The position numbers and the translations under genes were made by a program. From NCBI GenBank assembly GCA_947623455.1, contig OX392527.1, forward strand, positions 47,536,401 to 47,600,400: a stretch of DNA of 64,000 nt. Direction: 5' to 3'. The first letter of the stretch is position 1; every line of letters begins with the position of its first letter. Positions 24,686 to 37,100 of the stretch are shown here, in pieces. A model generated the notes under the pieces. The model saw only the letters and a list, made by a program, of their open reading frames with translations. It had not been told where the DNA came from and made no database searches. This DNA is from Mimachlamys varia (taxonomy: Eukaryota > Mollusca > Bivalvia > Pectinida > Pectinidae).

Positions 24686-25135
24686 CCAAAATGTCCATCA
24701 AAACTAGAATTGGTAAACATCGCTCCATCAAAACTAGGATTGGTCAACGTCACTCCATCAAAACTAGGATTGGTCAACGTCGCTCCATCAAAACTAGAAT
24801 TGGTCAACGTCGCTCCATCAAAACTAGAATTGGTCAACATCGCTCCATCAAAACTAGAATTGGTCAAAGTTGCTCCATCAAAGCTAGAATTGGTCAACAT
24901 CGCTCCACCAAAACTAAAATTGATCAACGTCACTCCATCAAAACCAGAATTGGTCAACGTCGCTCCATCAAAACTAGAATTGGTCAACGTCGCTCCATCA
25001 AAACTAGAATTGGTCAAAGTTGCTCCATCAAAACTAGAATTGGTCGACGTCACTCCATCAAAACTAGAATTGGTCAACGTCGCTCAATCAAAACTAGAAT
25101 TGAAGTCGCTCCATCAAAACTTGAATGGGTCCATG
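24686..25135. repeat. 30-bp minisatellite, about 15 copies, at the FERRY3 3' end
   Basis: Strict 30-bp units, consensus CGCTCCATCAAAACTAGAAT followed by TGGTCAACGT. Because 30 is divisible by three, several frames stay open throughout (for example TNSSFDGATL repeats on the minus strand); I do not call these genes. The array begins 27 bp beyond the FERRY3 stop codon on the minus strand, so it probably lies in the 3' UTR. Degenerate units continue to about 24600. Confidence 0.93.
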
Positions 25136-25161
25136 CTACTTAAAACAAAGAGTGGCCAGTG

Positions 25162-28100
25162 TCACCGGCTGACATTTGATGCTTGACTAGATCGGACAAC
25201 CACTGGATTTGAGAGTCTGAAGATGGTGGTAAGTAGGTTACTAATGTTGGCAAACATTTCCTCGGACATGCCCTACAAAACCAATCAGAGTTTCGGATGT
25301 TAAACAGGAATACAATGGAAGGGAGATAACCTTTTCAAATTTCTGCATCAGAAAAAAACCTGGACTCTCAATAATAATAAAAAAAAATCAGCCACAGGTT
25401 TCTTTTTGAAGAGCAATCCTTACATAAAATATTGAACAGTTATTAAATTTTAGTCAAGCTTAAAAATGTATGGAAGCGCAAAGATATCGAAACTGCCAAG
25501 ATGTACGTACACAAGGGACAAGGAACTGGATGGTGCGTGAGTTTTGTCCACCATATGTCACCATCTCCATCATGAATCCCTTGACACACTTGAACATGAG
25601 TTCGGCTCGCCTCTGGCACCATTGTATTGTCATCTCCTACAATGTGTAAAACTTTAGTAATGTTAATACATTCTTAATGGAAAAAACTAGAAAGTTCCGA
25701 AAGGCAAAACTGAAATTTTTTGTAATATCGGGCTAAAATGAGTTTCCCTTTAAACAGAATCTGAATGAACAAAAGCGAAGATTATTTGGACTACAATGTA
25801 AAACAACCCACAATTTTGAGATTTTTGATGAACAAATCTAAAGTGTAAGTTCTGACAGAAAAGACGCATTTCCTGCAATGACTAACAAACAAAGTGAAAG
25901 TTCTGATAGAAGCTGTCCAACATTCTTAAATGTTAAACTCAATTTTGAAAAATGTTCAGACCCCAGAAACTTTCAACTCTCCTTTTCTTTAAAGGCCCAA
26001 TACACAGAACTTTTGGATTTTTTTTGTGATTCTGAAAAATTCTGAAAAAAAAAATCTAGTTGATAACCATGCAAAAATCAGCCTAAAACGAAGTAAACCT
26101 AAGCGTTAACTAACAAGAAACTCTCAACAGAAAAATATAAAGAACTGAAAATAATTCAGGTGGGGCCTACTGAACAACAAGCCGAAGTAAGTAGACAGTA
26201 CAAAATGGACGTGTATTTATAAATACCGAGTTTCAACTGCTGCTGTACTGGTAACCGCGTAAAAAATCGTCTTGAATATTGCTGATATCAGCTTATCTTA
26301 ACAAAATCTATAAATATAATATGTTATTAGGCTTGATTTTCGTTTCAAGTTTTTCTGAAAGTTACGTTATATTGGGCCTTTAAGCTGGCACCAATTCCAC
26401 TTCAGTTCAGGCCCCAGTTTTATGAAAGTTCCTTAATCAACGTAAGCATTTCAGAAGTTACGGAAAGTTCCTTAAATTTTTACTACCAGGTATGGAAGAT
26501 GTTAAGTTGATAGGAACGTTCATGTAACTGGGGCCTACATATACAGGTCAATATATTAATTTGCAATTGACTGACATCATCCAGAACAATATGTTGATTT
26601 ACCTGTCTAAAATTAAACTGCTGCATCATTACAAATGACAGAAACAAAACTTTGCATTTCTTACCTCCGACATTTCATGACTCAGTAGAAGAGGGATGGT
26701 GAGTGTGGTGATGTCTGAACGGAAACATAACTTGATGATGTTACGGATGCTGAGGATGACCGGATGTCTGGACGAGATGTCTATAGACCGGACACTGTCG
26801 TCCATTACAAGGTGGAACACTGAATGGACCTCGGACAAGTTGGAATGTTTGGTGATGTAGAAATCTCCCACCTGGATGCGATTCCCCTTGTCCTGCAGCA
26901 ATGGTGAATGAAACAAAACTTAACATAATATGGTGTCAAATGTGAAAATGTCTATCCAAGTCTGGTGTAGAGGTCAGAGGAAACTCAGGCAAAGCTACTT
27001 GTGAATAGGAAGCTTATCACTATTAATTTGTTAATAGGAGTTACAAACCAAAGTCAGCTGTACAATACTGTCATGAGTTGTTAACAAAATAATGTTAAAC
27101 CTGGTTATCTCGAACTCGGTTTTCAAGTTAAAGTGAGTTTGAATTTAAGTGTGAGGTGAAGTTTAGTCAGGACCATCAAAATACTTAGAAGTAATCAGGT
27201 TTTAGTTATAAATTCAAATAACAAGGTTTCACTGTACCATTTTATCAAAAATGCAATTTAAACTTTATTTATTTTACAACAATTATGAAACAAGTTATCC
27301 AACTTATATTAATCACTCTTGTTGGCCCGGATGTTAGCGCGCGAGGGGTTTTATTGTAGGGGGAAACCAATTTTTTACCATGTGGCTATTAATGCTACAC
27401 AAGTTGTCAATATATACATGATGGGTATTTATTCAAGTGGTTAGTTAAACAAGGTGGCTATTCACCCAAGGTGGCATTTAGAAATTATACAAAACAATTC
27501 CTTCAAGTTGATATTTATACCAGGGCTGTTTTCATTTTAGCAGTTGAACTGGTTGGACCATAGTTGTTCATTTAATAAATAAGGTCAGACCAAGTAATCT
27601 GATGTTGTTTGCAGACAAGCCTTGAGAAAGCCTTGCAAGGCATTCAGCATTTGAAGGTCCACCAGAATTTCTAGCTGAAAACGTCACATTTGAAAGCGGG
27701 CAAACAAATGAAAACGGCCCAGGTGGATTATTCATATTTGGTTTTATGTCTGCTTCACCAAAGAAAAAACCTTATATCCAGCAGATGAAGAAAACGTTGA
27801 ATTGGTAAAGTATGTATTGACAATACAGTGTACCCTCATTATACCGCCACCTTTCGTCCACAGCAATTATGGCAGTATGACGAGGGTGGCGATAGTATTG
27901 AATATATGAAAATTATTACCATGAATTAAATTGCATAATAGATTGCATTTCCAACATTTCATTAAAAACAAGCTTAGTATTATAACGTCATATAGATCTA
28001 CATTGGCACAAATTTATATCTGAAAATAGTTATTGATCTGCTTTTGCCACATGCCATTCAAAATGGAACACTAAAGAGTTCCTCGATCTCCAAGAACAGA

Positions 28101-31100
28101 ACAAAATGGCGTTATCATCGAGGGACATGTTTAGCGATTCGGGACGTTTGTATTTTAAATGGTGTGGCGGATGGCGGTATGCGAGGGTGGCAAACTTAAC
28201 GAGGGAATTATATAGAAGGGAAATATGTTCTAGAGGTTTAGGTGGTGGTATGCTAGGGTGCCGGTAGATTCGGGTGGCGATAGGTCGAGGGTACGCTGTA
28301 TATGGAAGGGTGATTATAAGGGAAGGAAGTAGTCAACATTCCTACATATACTAGACTTCTAACTCTAATTTCTGTAAGACTAACCATGGCGTAAAGTTGC
28401 CTTATCCTAGCACTGTTTGTGCATATATTTGTGTTATGGTATACTTTTAGAAGTTTCATGGAAATATCTATCAATCTTTTTATTACAATCTAACTCACAT
28501 TCACTATATCTTTTCAATATCTATATCCATATTCTTTAGTCGGTAGATGAACAACTGTAACATGTATAGACTATTTGTATATAGGTCTAGAAAACCTTGT
28601 CACTTTGCGGCTATACTGCAACAATGAGAACAGGTTTTACCGGTTTTGCTTTGATACCCAGATTCCTTACCTGGTTTCTAAGCAAGGGAAAATAAAATGT
28701 CTGCCAATTTCTTTATTACGATCACTGGAAACATAGGGTAAATTCAGGAAACATCTCAAAAGTAATTTAATCAATTTTTTTTAATATTATTATTTTTCAT
28801 TTATCTTAATAGAATTTTTTTTAACTTGTACTGTCAGCTTTAAGACACTTATCATACAGCAATTATTCATATAAAACTATTCAAAATGAGGTATAAACTC
28901 ATTCATGTGTGACTGAGTAAAAACCAGTTTGCGATTTACCAGCTGGTTATCTCCACTTGAGCTGCTGCTACTGCTTTTAATGCTGATTCGGTCGCCATCC
29001 TCTGTCGTTGTCTTCTGAGCTCGCAGAGTGTTGGATTTCGCCATTTCTTTATCAACATTACTGAATTGCTGGTCCAGACTGGGGAAATGGAAGTCTGTTG
29101 ACTGCTCGCAGACTTTGGCAAAATCTGAAGAGATACAGCAGAAGCTTAAATTAAAGAGTTCCACTGTCAAAACTGTTATGCAATATAGGGTTTCATTTCA
29201 TAGCTTTTTGTTTTCAAATACTGGTAGGCTCCTTTCCTGCATCTGGCTTAACCATTTGACACATTTGAACCTGGAAATAAAATGACGGGCACAGAATTGA
29301 ACCTTAGGAATAGTTTGCACCTGTAGATTGAGGGTTCTAGACAGAACTAAATGGCTGACTATTGCTAGTTTGCCTTATTTCTTTCTAAAACAATGTCAAC
29401 CCAGAAACATGTTTTCTGATACAGTATTTACATTAAAATGTTTTTGTGCCACCTGCACAGTTTCAAATGTGATACGAGAATGTAGCCCAGATGTCTTTTA
29501 TACTTAGAAGATGAGCTTATTACCATACATTTGTATTCATCTTTCATTTTGATTATGGGGATTTCTGGATAGCAACAATGGTAAAGAACATTATTTTCAA
29601 TTTTTGCTTTCAAATTCTAACAAGAGGCCCAGAGGGCCTGTATCGCTCACCTGGATACATTGGTATCTAAGTAATCATGATAAAATATTTTCTTTTTGGC
29701 TCGCCCCTCAGCTCCCTAGGGGGTCAGTCCCACCATTAGTACAATTTTGAATGTTGAGCAGCTAGGGATGCTTCCTGCCAAATAAGGCTGATTTCCAATC
29801 AATGGTTATGGAGAAGAAGTCAATTAAACCAATATAGCTAAATAACCATTTTTGGCCCCGCCCCTCAGCTCCCTAGGGGGTCAGTCCCACCATTAGTACA
29901 ATTTTGAATTCTGAGCACCTAGGGATGGTTCCTACCAAATAAGGTTGATTTCCAATCAGTGGTTATGGAGAAGAAGTCGCTTAAACCAATATAGCTAAAT
30001 AACCCTTTTTGGCCCCGCCCCTCAGCCCCCTAGGGGATCAGTCCCACCATGAGTACAATTTTGAATCCTGGGCACCTAAGCATGCTTCCTGCCAAATAAG
30101 GTTGATTACCAATCAGTGGTTATGAAGAAAAAGTCACTAATATCAATAAAGCTAAATACTTTTTTATGGCCCCCCTCCCCTCAGCCCCCTAGGGGGTCAG
30201 TCCCATCATGCGTACAATTTTGAATCCTGAGCACCTAGGGATACTTTCTGCCAAATAAGGCTGATTTCCAATCAATGGTTATGGAGAAGAAGTCGCTTAT
30301 ATCAATATAGCTAAATAATTCTTTTTGGCACCGCCCCTCAGCTCCCTTGGGGGTCAGTCCCACCATGAGTACCATTTTGAATCCTGAGCAGCTAGGGATG
30401 CTTCCTGCCAAATAAGGCTGATTTCCAATCAATGGTTATGGAGAAGAAGTCGATTAAACCAATATAGCTTAATAACCCTTTTTGGCCCCGCCCCTCAGCC
30501 CCCTAGGGGGTCAGTCCCATCATTAGTACAATTTTGAATCCTGGGCACCTAAGCATGCTTCCTGCCAAATAGGGTTGATTACCAATCAGTGGTTATGGAG
30601 AAGGAGTTGACTTAACCAATATAGCAAAATAACCCTTTTTGGCCCCGCCCCTCAGCCCCCTAGGGGGTCAGTCCCACCATGAGTACAATTTTGAATCCTG
30701 GGCACCTAAGCATGCTTCCTGCCAAATAAGGATGATTTCCAATCAGTGGTTATGAAGAAGAAGTCGCTTAAACCAATATAGCTAAATAACCCTTTTTGGC
30801 CCCGCCCTCAGCCCCCTAGGGGGTCAGTCCCACCATTAGTACAATTTTGAATCCTGGGCACCCAAGGATGCTTCCTGCCAAATTAGGTTGATTTCCTATC
30901 AGTGGTTATGGAGGAGAAGTCATTTAAAGAAATTGTTGACGGACGACGAACGGACGCCGACGCCACGGTATGGCATAAGCTCACCTCGGTCCTTCGGACC
31001 AGGTGAGCTAATAAATGCTTCCAGTATGCAATTTTAATGAAAACAATTGGTTAATAGATTTGGTTTGGTCTGGTTTGTGTGTGTTTTATATCCTATTAAA

Positions 31101-34100
31101 AGCTATGGTCATGGACGTGCCAGGTTTTGGAAAAGTTCCCAATGGAAAAAAACCCACTGACCTAGGCAAGTACCTAGCAACTGCCCTACATAGGCTTTCA
31201 ACCAATGAACCAGAGGTGGAGGGCTAGTGATAGAAGAATGTCAGACCCCTTGACCACTTTGCCACCGCGACCTAGAGGTGTAGGGCTAGTGGTAGTAGAA
31301 TGTCAGACACCTTAACCACTTGGTCACCATGACCCAGAGGTGTAGGGCTAGTGGCAGTAGAATTGCAGACACCTTGACCTCTTGGCCACCGCGGCCTAGA
31401 GGTGTAGGGCTAGTGGTAGTAGAATGTCAGACACCTTAACCACCTGGCAACCGTGGACCAGAGGTGGAGGGCTAGTGGCAGTAGAATGTCAGACACCTTA
31501 ACCACCTGGCAACCGCGTACCAGAGGTGGAGAGCTAGTGGCAGTAGAATGTCAGACACCTTAACCACTTGGCAACCGCGGCCTAGAGGTGTAGGGCTAGT
31601 GGCAGTAGAATGTCAGACACCTTAACCACCTGGCAACCGCGGACCAGAGGTGGAGGGCTAGTGGTATTAGAATGTCAGACACCTTAACCACCTGGCAACC
31701 GCGGCCTAGAGGTGTAGGGCTAGTGGCAGTAGAATGTCAGACACCTTAACCACCTGGCAACCACGGACCAGAGGTGGAGGGCTAGTGGTATTAGAATGTC
31801 AGACACCCTGACCATATAGCAACTGCAACTCAGATATGTAAGGCTAGTGGTATTAGAATGTCAGACACCTTAACCACTTGGCTACCGCGGTCTAGAGGTG
31901 GAGGGCTAGTGGCAGTAGAATGTCAGACACCCTGACCACTTGGCCACCATGGCGTAGAGGTGTAGGGCTAGTGGCAGTAGAATGTCAGACACCCTGACCA
32001 CTTAGCCGCCGCGGCCTAGAGGTGTAGGGCTAGTGGTAGTAGACTGTCAGACACCTTAACCACTTGGTCACCTTGACCCAGAGGCGGAGAGCTAGTATTA
32101 GCAGAATGTCAGACACCTTATATCTTTTGTTGAAAACTAGAGATGATTTCAAAAATGTTTTCTGCTGATGGATATTAAAAATTAGCAACATGTTGATATA
32201 TATTTTGATATGTAGAATTCTTTGTATCTGTTGAAGGTGAGACGTACCTCGTTTTATGCCTGTGTAAGAGTTGAGCCGGTTGTCTACCATGAGAATGAGG
32301 CCACACAGATTGTTGGAGTAGAGAGACATGGCGGTCTGTAACCTCTGAGGCTGAGGGATCACCAAACCACTGTAATATTTCAAAAACAAGTCATAACGAG
32401 AGACGCAAATAACACGCGCTTTTCACATTGGGCGACACAATGTCATGTACAAGAAAATGAATAGAAAATTCAGTAATGCATCAGTGCTTTCATGGATAAT
32501 AATGTTTTTTTAATCTGAAGGAAGGAAGTCAATAAAGCGACAATTTTTTTCTCTCTAAAAATGGTTCTGTAATAGTGAAATTGCTCGCAGTGTGGAAATT
32601 TTCACTTATTTTGCTTGTGATTGATCTCCGCGAATATATCCACACGCTAACATATTCAACAATACTCAAACTCTACAGTATGTAATTCCATTTCAATCGA
32701 CTTCAGATATAACTTGTACAAAATATTGCATAGAAAATAAAACAAATAACAAAAATAATGATTTTTAATGAAATAATGTTATCTAAGGATTGAAATGTCT
32801 TCATATATACATTGAATAGTTTACTTTTAGTTATGGAGATTGGCAATGCACTAAATTTAGTGGAAAAACATGTTTCTTTCTTTTAATGTCACATTCCTGT
32901 TAAAATCATGTTTTTGTCTGACAAATACAAATGATATAAAGAGGAATGCACTTAAAATTCTATTTGTTCCATTTATCTAATGAACTCAGATATGATGTAC
33001 AATCAGATGAGAACATTCACCCTAAGGAGAAATTCTCCAAGAACCAACGTCCTGCGAGGTTCAAAAGTGTGTTGTGGTTCATCCCTCGGTATTCAGGAGG
33101 ATCCATAGTGGATACAGAGGCCTCTTATAAATTTGGTTATTTTACGGTTGTATTGTAAGTTAAATGCTGCTTGCAACCAGCATTTAACTTACAGTACAAC
33201 CTTAAGATACCCGGATTCAGAAGTTGGCACTCTTTTTTTGATGATATTATTTACTCAGATATGATGTGTTAGCCTGCTATTGCCGATGTCGGCATGAAAT
33301 AGTGTTTCTATAGGAAAGATATAAAATGAACCCTGTAACCAGTTAATCGTTCAAATTGATGTTCCAGAAACCGGTTAATGATTTTGATCTAATATTAACC
33401 TTACCCAACTGTGTGTGTTTTATGGCGACACAGATCCAGTACATCCGTACACAACAGACGAAGGTTATGGGTTGTTTTCATCTGGGCACCTAGAATGGAA
33501 TTACAGTACAATGAAATGCAGGAAATCAAAAATTTTCAATATCAATAATGAATCTTTTTGTTTCTTCTATTAAAAGAACTATTTACCCTGTAATACCATG
33601 CATCATTACTGAACAGACTTCTTTAATACAAAACTAAACCAATGTCACAAGTAGTTGAAGGCTTTGGGTGGTAATGCGCTCCGGTAAACTCACCTGTACA
33701 GAGGCTACCTGTACCCAGCTAGTGTTAAGCGCAAATTAAGACGTCCTGACCACAAATTACCAATTTTAACCCTTTTAGAGTAGTTAAAAATTGTGTTGCC
33801 AAAAAATATTAACAAACTGGATTTTCAAACTGAATTTTTTATTGCAAAACATGAAAAAGTGTGCCATTTGGTGACCGTTAATGCGGGCCCTGAGTATGTG
33901 CTCTTTATATACAGGTTTAATGTCTTTATCTTCAAAATCGTCTACATTTGTCTGGACTTTTTATTTTTTCATTTAATTTTTTATAAATTTGACTTTTGAC
34001 CTTCCAACTTCGAAATTTACACGAGTAACTCTGTAACGAACTTAAGAGTACTACCTAAGTGTACGGTGAAGCTTTCCTCCAGCCGAGTCGTGGCCGATGT

Positions 34101-37100
34101 CCTCTCCTCGTCCTCGGCTTCCGGGAGTGTGTTACTCATGGCCCTCACTCTCCCTCTTTATAAAACGGAAAGAGAATAATGTCATGGTCATATAAGAACA
34201 AGGTTTTATTGGCGGAGGGGAGCCAGATTTACTGCAGAAACTAGAAATGTCTGACATAAATGCCCTCTTCCCCCATATGAAATTAGTTCTTCATACTGTA
34301 ATGTTTTATTGTATAATGTATCTGTAAATTAACTTATTTGTTAATTGATATTTATGTTCGTTATATCTATCATTATATCTACATAATATGTTCTGTATAA
34401 GATTTACCTGTATTCGCTAGTTCATACCCTATTGTATTGTTCACCGTGTATAAGCTTGACACTGAGTGACCGATCATGTGCACGTGCTAGTCGTATTGAA
34501 ATGTAGTCATGCATAGTATACCTATGTTAGTCGGGAGTATGGCCTTATAGTTTAGGTTACATTACGGGTATATAAGGCCAGGATGTTCGTATATCTTGTT
34601 CTTTCTCTCTTCCGCTGGAGTCAGAGTAGGTCAAAAATCCAGATGATGAGACACGATTAATATATAGTAAATCAATGGGGAAAACGCACTTCGTCAGACG
34701 TTCAGGATTGCCATAGAATAACAGTACAAGGGTTGGTGCGGACGCCGGGAAATTGTTAGCGTAAGGGGTATCGCAGATGCATAGGGTTTGGCGGAAGATT
34801 GCCAGGGCGCCTAGGGTTGTACTGTGGGGCGAGGATGATGGCAATGTGAGTTCCTCCTCAATGAGTTGCCCCTAGTTTTGCCAGGGATTGTTAAAGTAAT
34901 TGGCGCCGGCGTAATGCCAGCGTTATGCCCGTATTTTGCCAGCTACGCCCATATTTTGCCAGTAACGCCAGGTAGCACCGGGCGCATTTAAGCCCAAGAT
35001 TTCCTCAGAGTCGTACTCCAAGTATTTATATAGTGTGCTTGAAGTTTGTTTCATGTCATGTCCTGCTGGTATATGTAATTAAATTTCTTATATTTGTTCG
35101 ATCCTTGTTGTTAATTTTGTTAACAAAACTAGACTACATAAGAACGCCAACTTGGCAGGGAGACGTATTGAGGAGTTTCAACAAAGTAGACAAAACACTT
35201 ACCGGAAAGGGGAGATAATCCTTTACAATACTTATTACGTATGCGAAGTTTGATGACAATCGGATCAGTTGGTTACATTCGCATGGGATGGGACGGGACG
35301 GAACCAACGCAGCAGGATGGGACGGACATGGGTAACACTATTTGTCCCCCCATTTCATGGCGGGGGCATAAAAAAACACCAACCTTCAGCCAGTAGCTGC
35401 TAACTGTCCCACATAGACCTCAAACTCAAAACCCAGAGGTGGAGAGCGATTGGATGTAGAATGTCAGACACTTTAACCTCTTGGCCACCATGACTCAGAG
35501 TTGGAGGGCTGGTTACAGCAGAATGTCAGACAACTTAACCACTTGACCACCATGACTCAGAGGTGGAGGGCTAGTGGACACAGAATGTCAGACACCTTAA
35601 CCACTTGGCCACCATGACTCAGAGGTGGAGGGCTAGTGGACACAGAATGTCAGACAACTTAACCACTTGACCACCATGACTCAGAGGTGGAGGGCTAGTG
35701 GACACAGAATGTCAGACACCTTAACCACTTGGCCACCATGACCGAGGTGGAGGGCTAGTGGATGCAGAATGTCAGACAACTTAACCACTTGGCCACCATG
35801 ACTCAGAGGTGGAGGGCTATTGGATGTAGAATGTCAGACACCTTAACCACTTGGCCACCATGACTGAGGTGGAGGGCTAGTGGACGCAGAATGTCAGACA
35901 CCTTAACCACTTGGCCACCATGACTCAGAGGTGGAGAGCTAGTGGACGCAGAATGTCAGACACCTTAACCACTTGGCCACCATGACTCAGAGGTGGAGGG
36001 CTAGTGGTAGTAGAATGTCAGACACCTTAACCACTTGGTCACCATGACCGAGGTGGAGGGCTAGTGGATGCAGAATGTCAGACACCTTAACCACTTGGCC
36101 ACCATGACTCAGAGGTGGAGGGCTAGTGGTAGTAGAATGTCAGACACCTTAACCACTTGGTCACCATGACCGAGGTGGAGGGCTAGTGGATGCAGAATGT
36201 CAGACACCTTAACCACTTGGCCACCATGACTCAGAGGTGGAGGGCTAGTGGATGCAGAATGTCAGACACCTTAACCACTTGGCCACCATGACAGAGGTGG
36301 AGGGCTAGTGGCAGTAGAATGTCAGACACCTTAACCATTTGGCCACCATGACTCAGAGGTGAACCTTATAACCACTTGACCAGTTGGCCACCTTGGCCTC
36401 TTAAATTTTGTTTTGGAATGGAGATTTAGCTTTAGATATTTTCTCTTAACTATTGTCCTTTTCAATCTTAAGATGTGTTACTTTATTTGTCCTTTTATAG
36501 AGAAATCGAGGAGAAAGATTTAACCTAGATTTGAATGTGTTGTACTTACATGTAGGAGGGGGACTTTGCAGGAACCTGTGTGTCCTCATGAACTTTGATG
36601 ATCCAGTCTCGGAATTCACGCTTCTGAATATCTTTCAGGTTGTTTAATTCACTGTTCCATTTATTTTCTATTAACTGAAATTAAGTAAATAAATAAGATC
36701 TAATGAATTTATTTGAAATCAGTTTTGTTTGTCCAAGTTCTTTTCATAACAATCAAACTTTTTCGCAAAAGATGCAAAATCTTTTTCTTTTTTTTTTTTG
36801 CAAAATTAGGTTATAACCTGTTTTTAAGGCCCAATATATGTGACTTCAGGAAATTTCTCGGGATGTTGAAAAATTTTGAAAAAAAATCCAGTTCATAACC
36901 ATGCAAAAATAAGCCTTAAACAAAGTAAATCTGAGTGGTAACTACATTTTGTAATACGAAACTCCTGACAAAAAAATCCAAAGAATTGAAAATAATTCAG
37001 GTGTGGCCCACTTCAACAACAAGCTGAAGTTAGAAGACAGTTCAAAATGTTTACAATTACTGAGTTTCAACTGCTGCTGTACTGGTAACTGTGTAAGAAT

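Noticed and set aside
24667..25186. Three overlapping frames of 136-158 residues with ten-residue repeats
   Set aside because: Produced by a 30-bp tandem repeat at the 3' end of FERRY3; no start context, splice support or known repeat-protein motif.
26741..26926. Second frame over FERRY3 exon 10
   Set aside because: Shifted frame of the true exon; it does not match the conserved protein.
34290..35150. Solo LTR of a retrotransposon as a firm call
   Set aside because: A TATA-like motif and a composition change are visible, but there are no paired ends, target duplication or coding remnants; kept only as a low-confidence feature.
31040..36370. CRISPR-like arrays (regular units of constant length)
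   Set aside because: The 62-bp units are contiguous without unique spacers, derive from a SINE and lie in introns of an animal gene.
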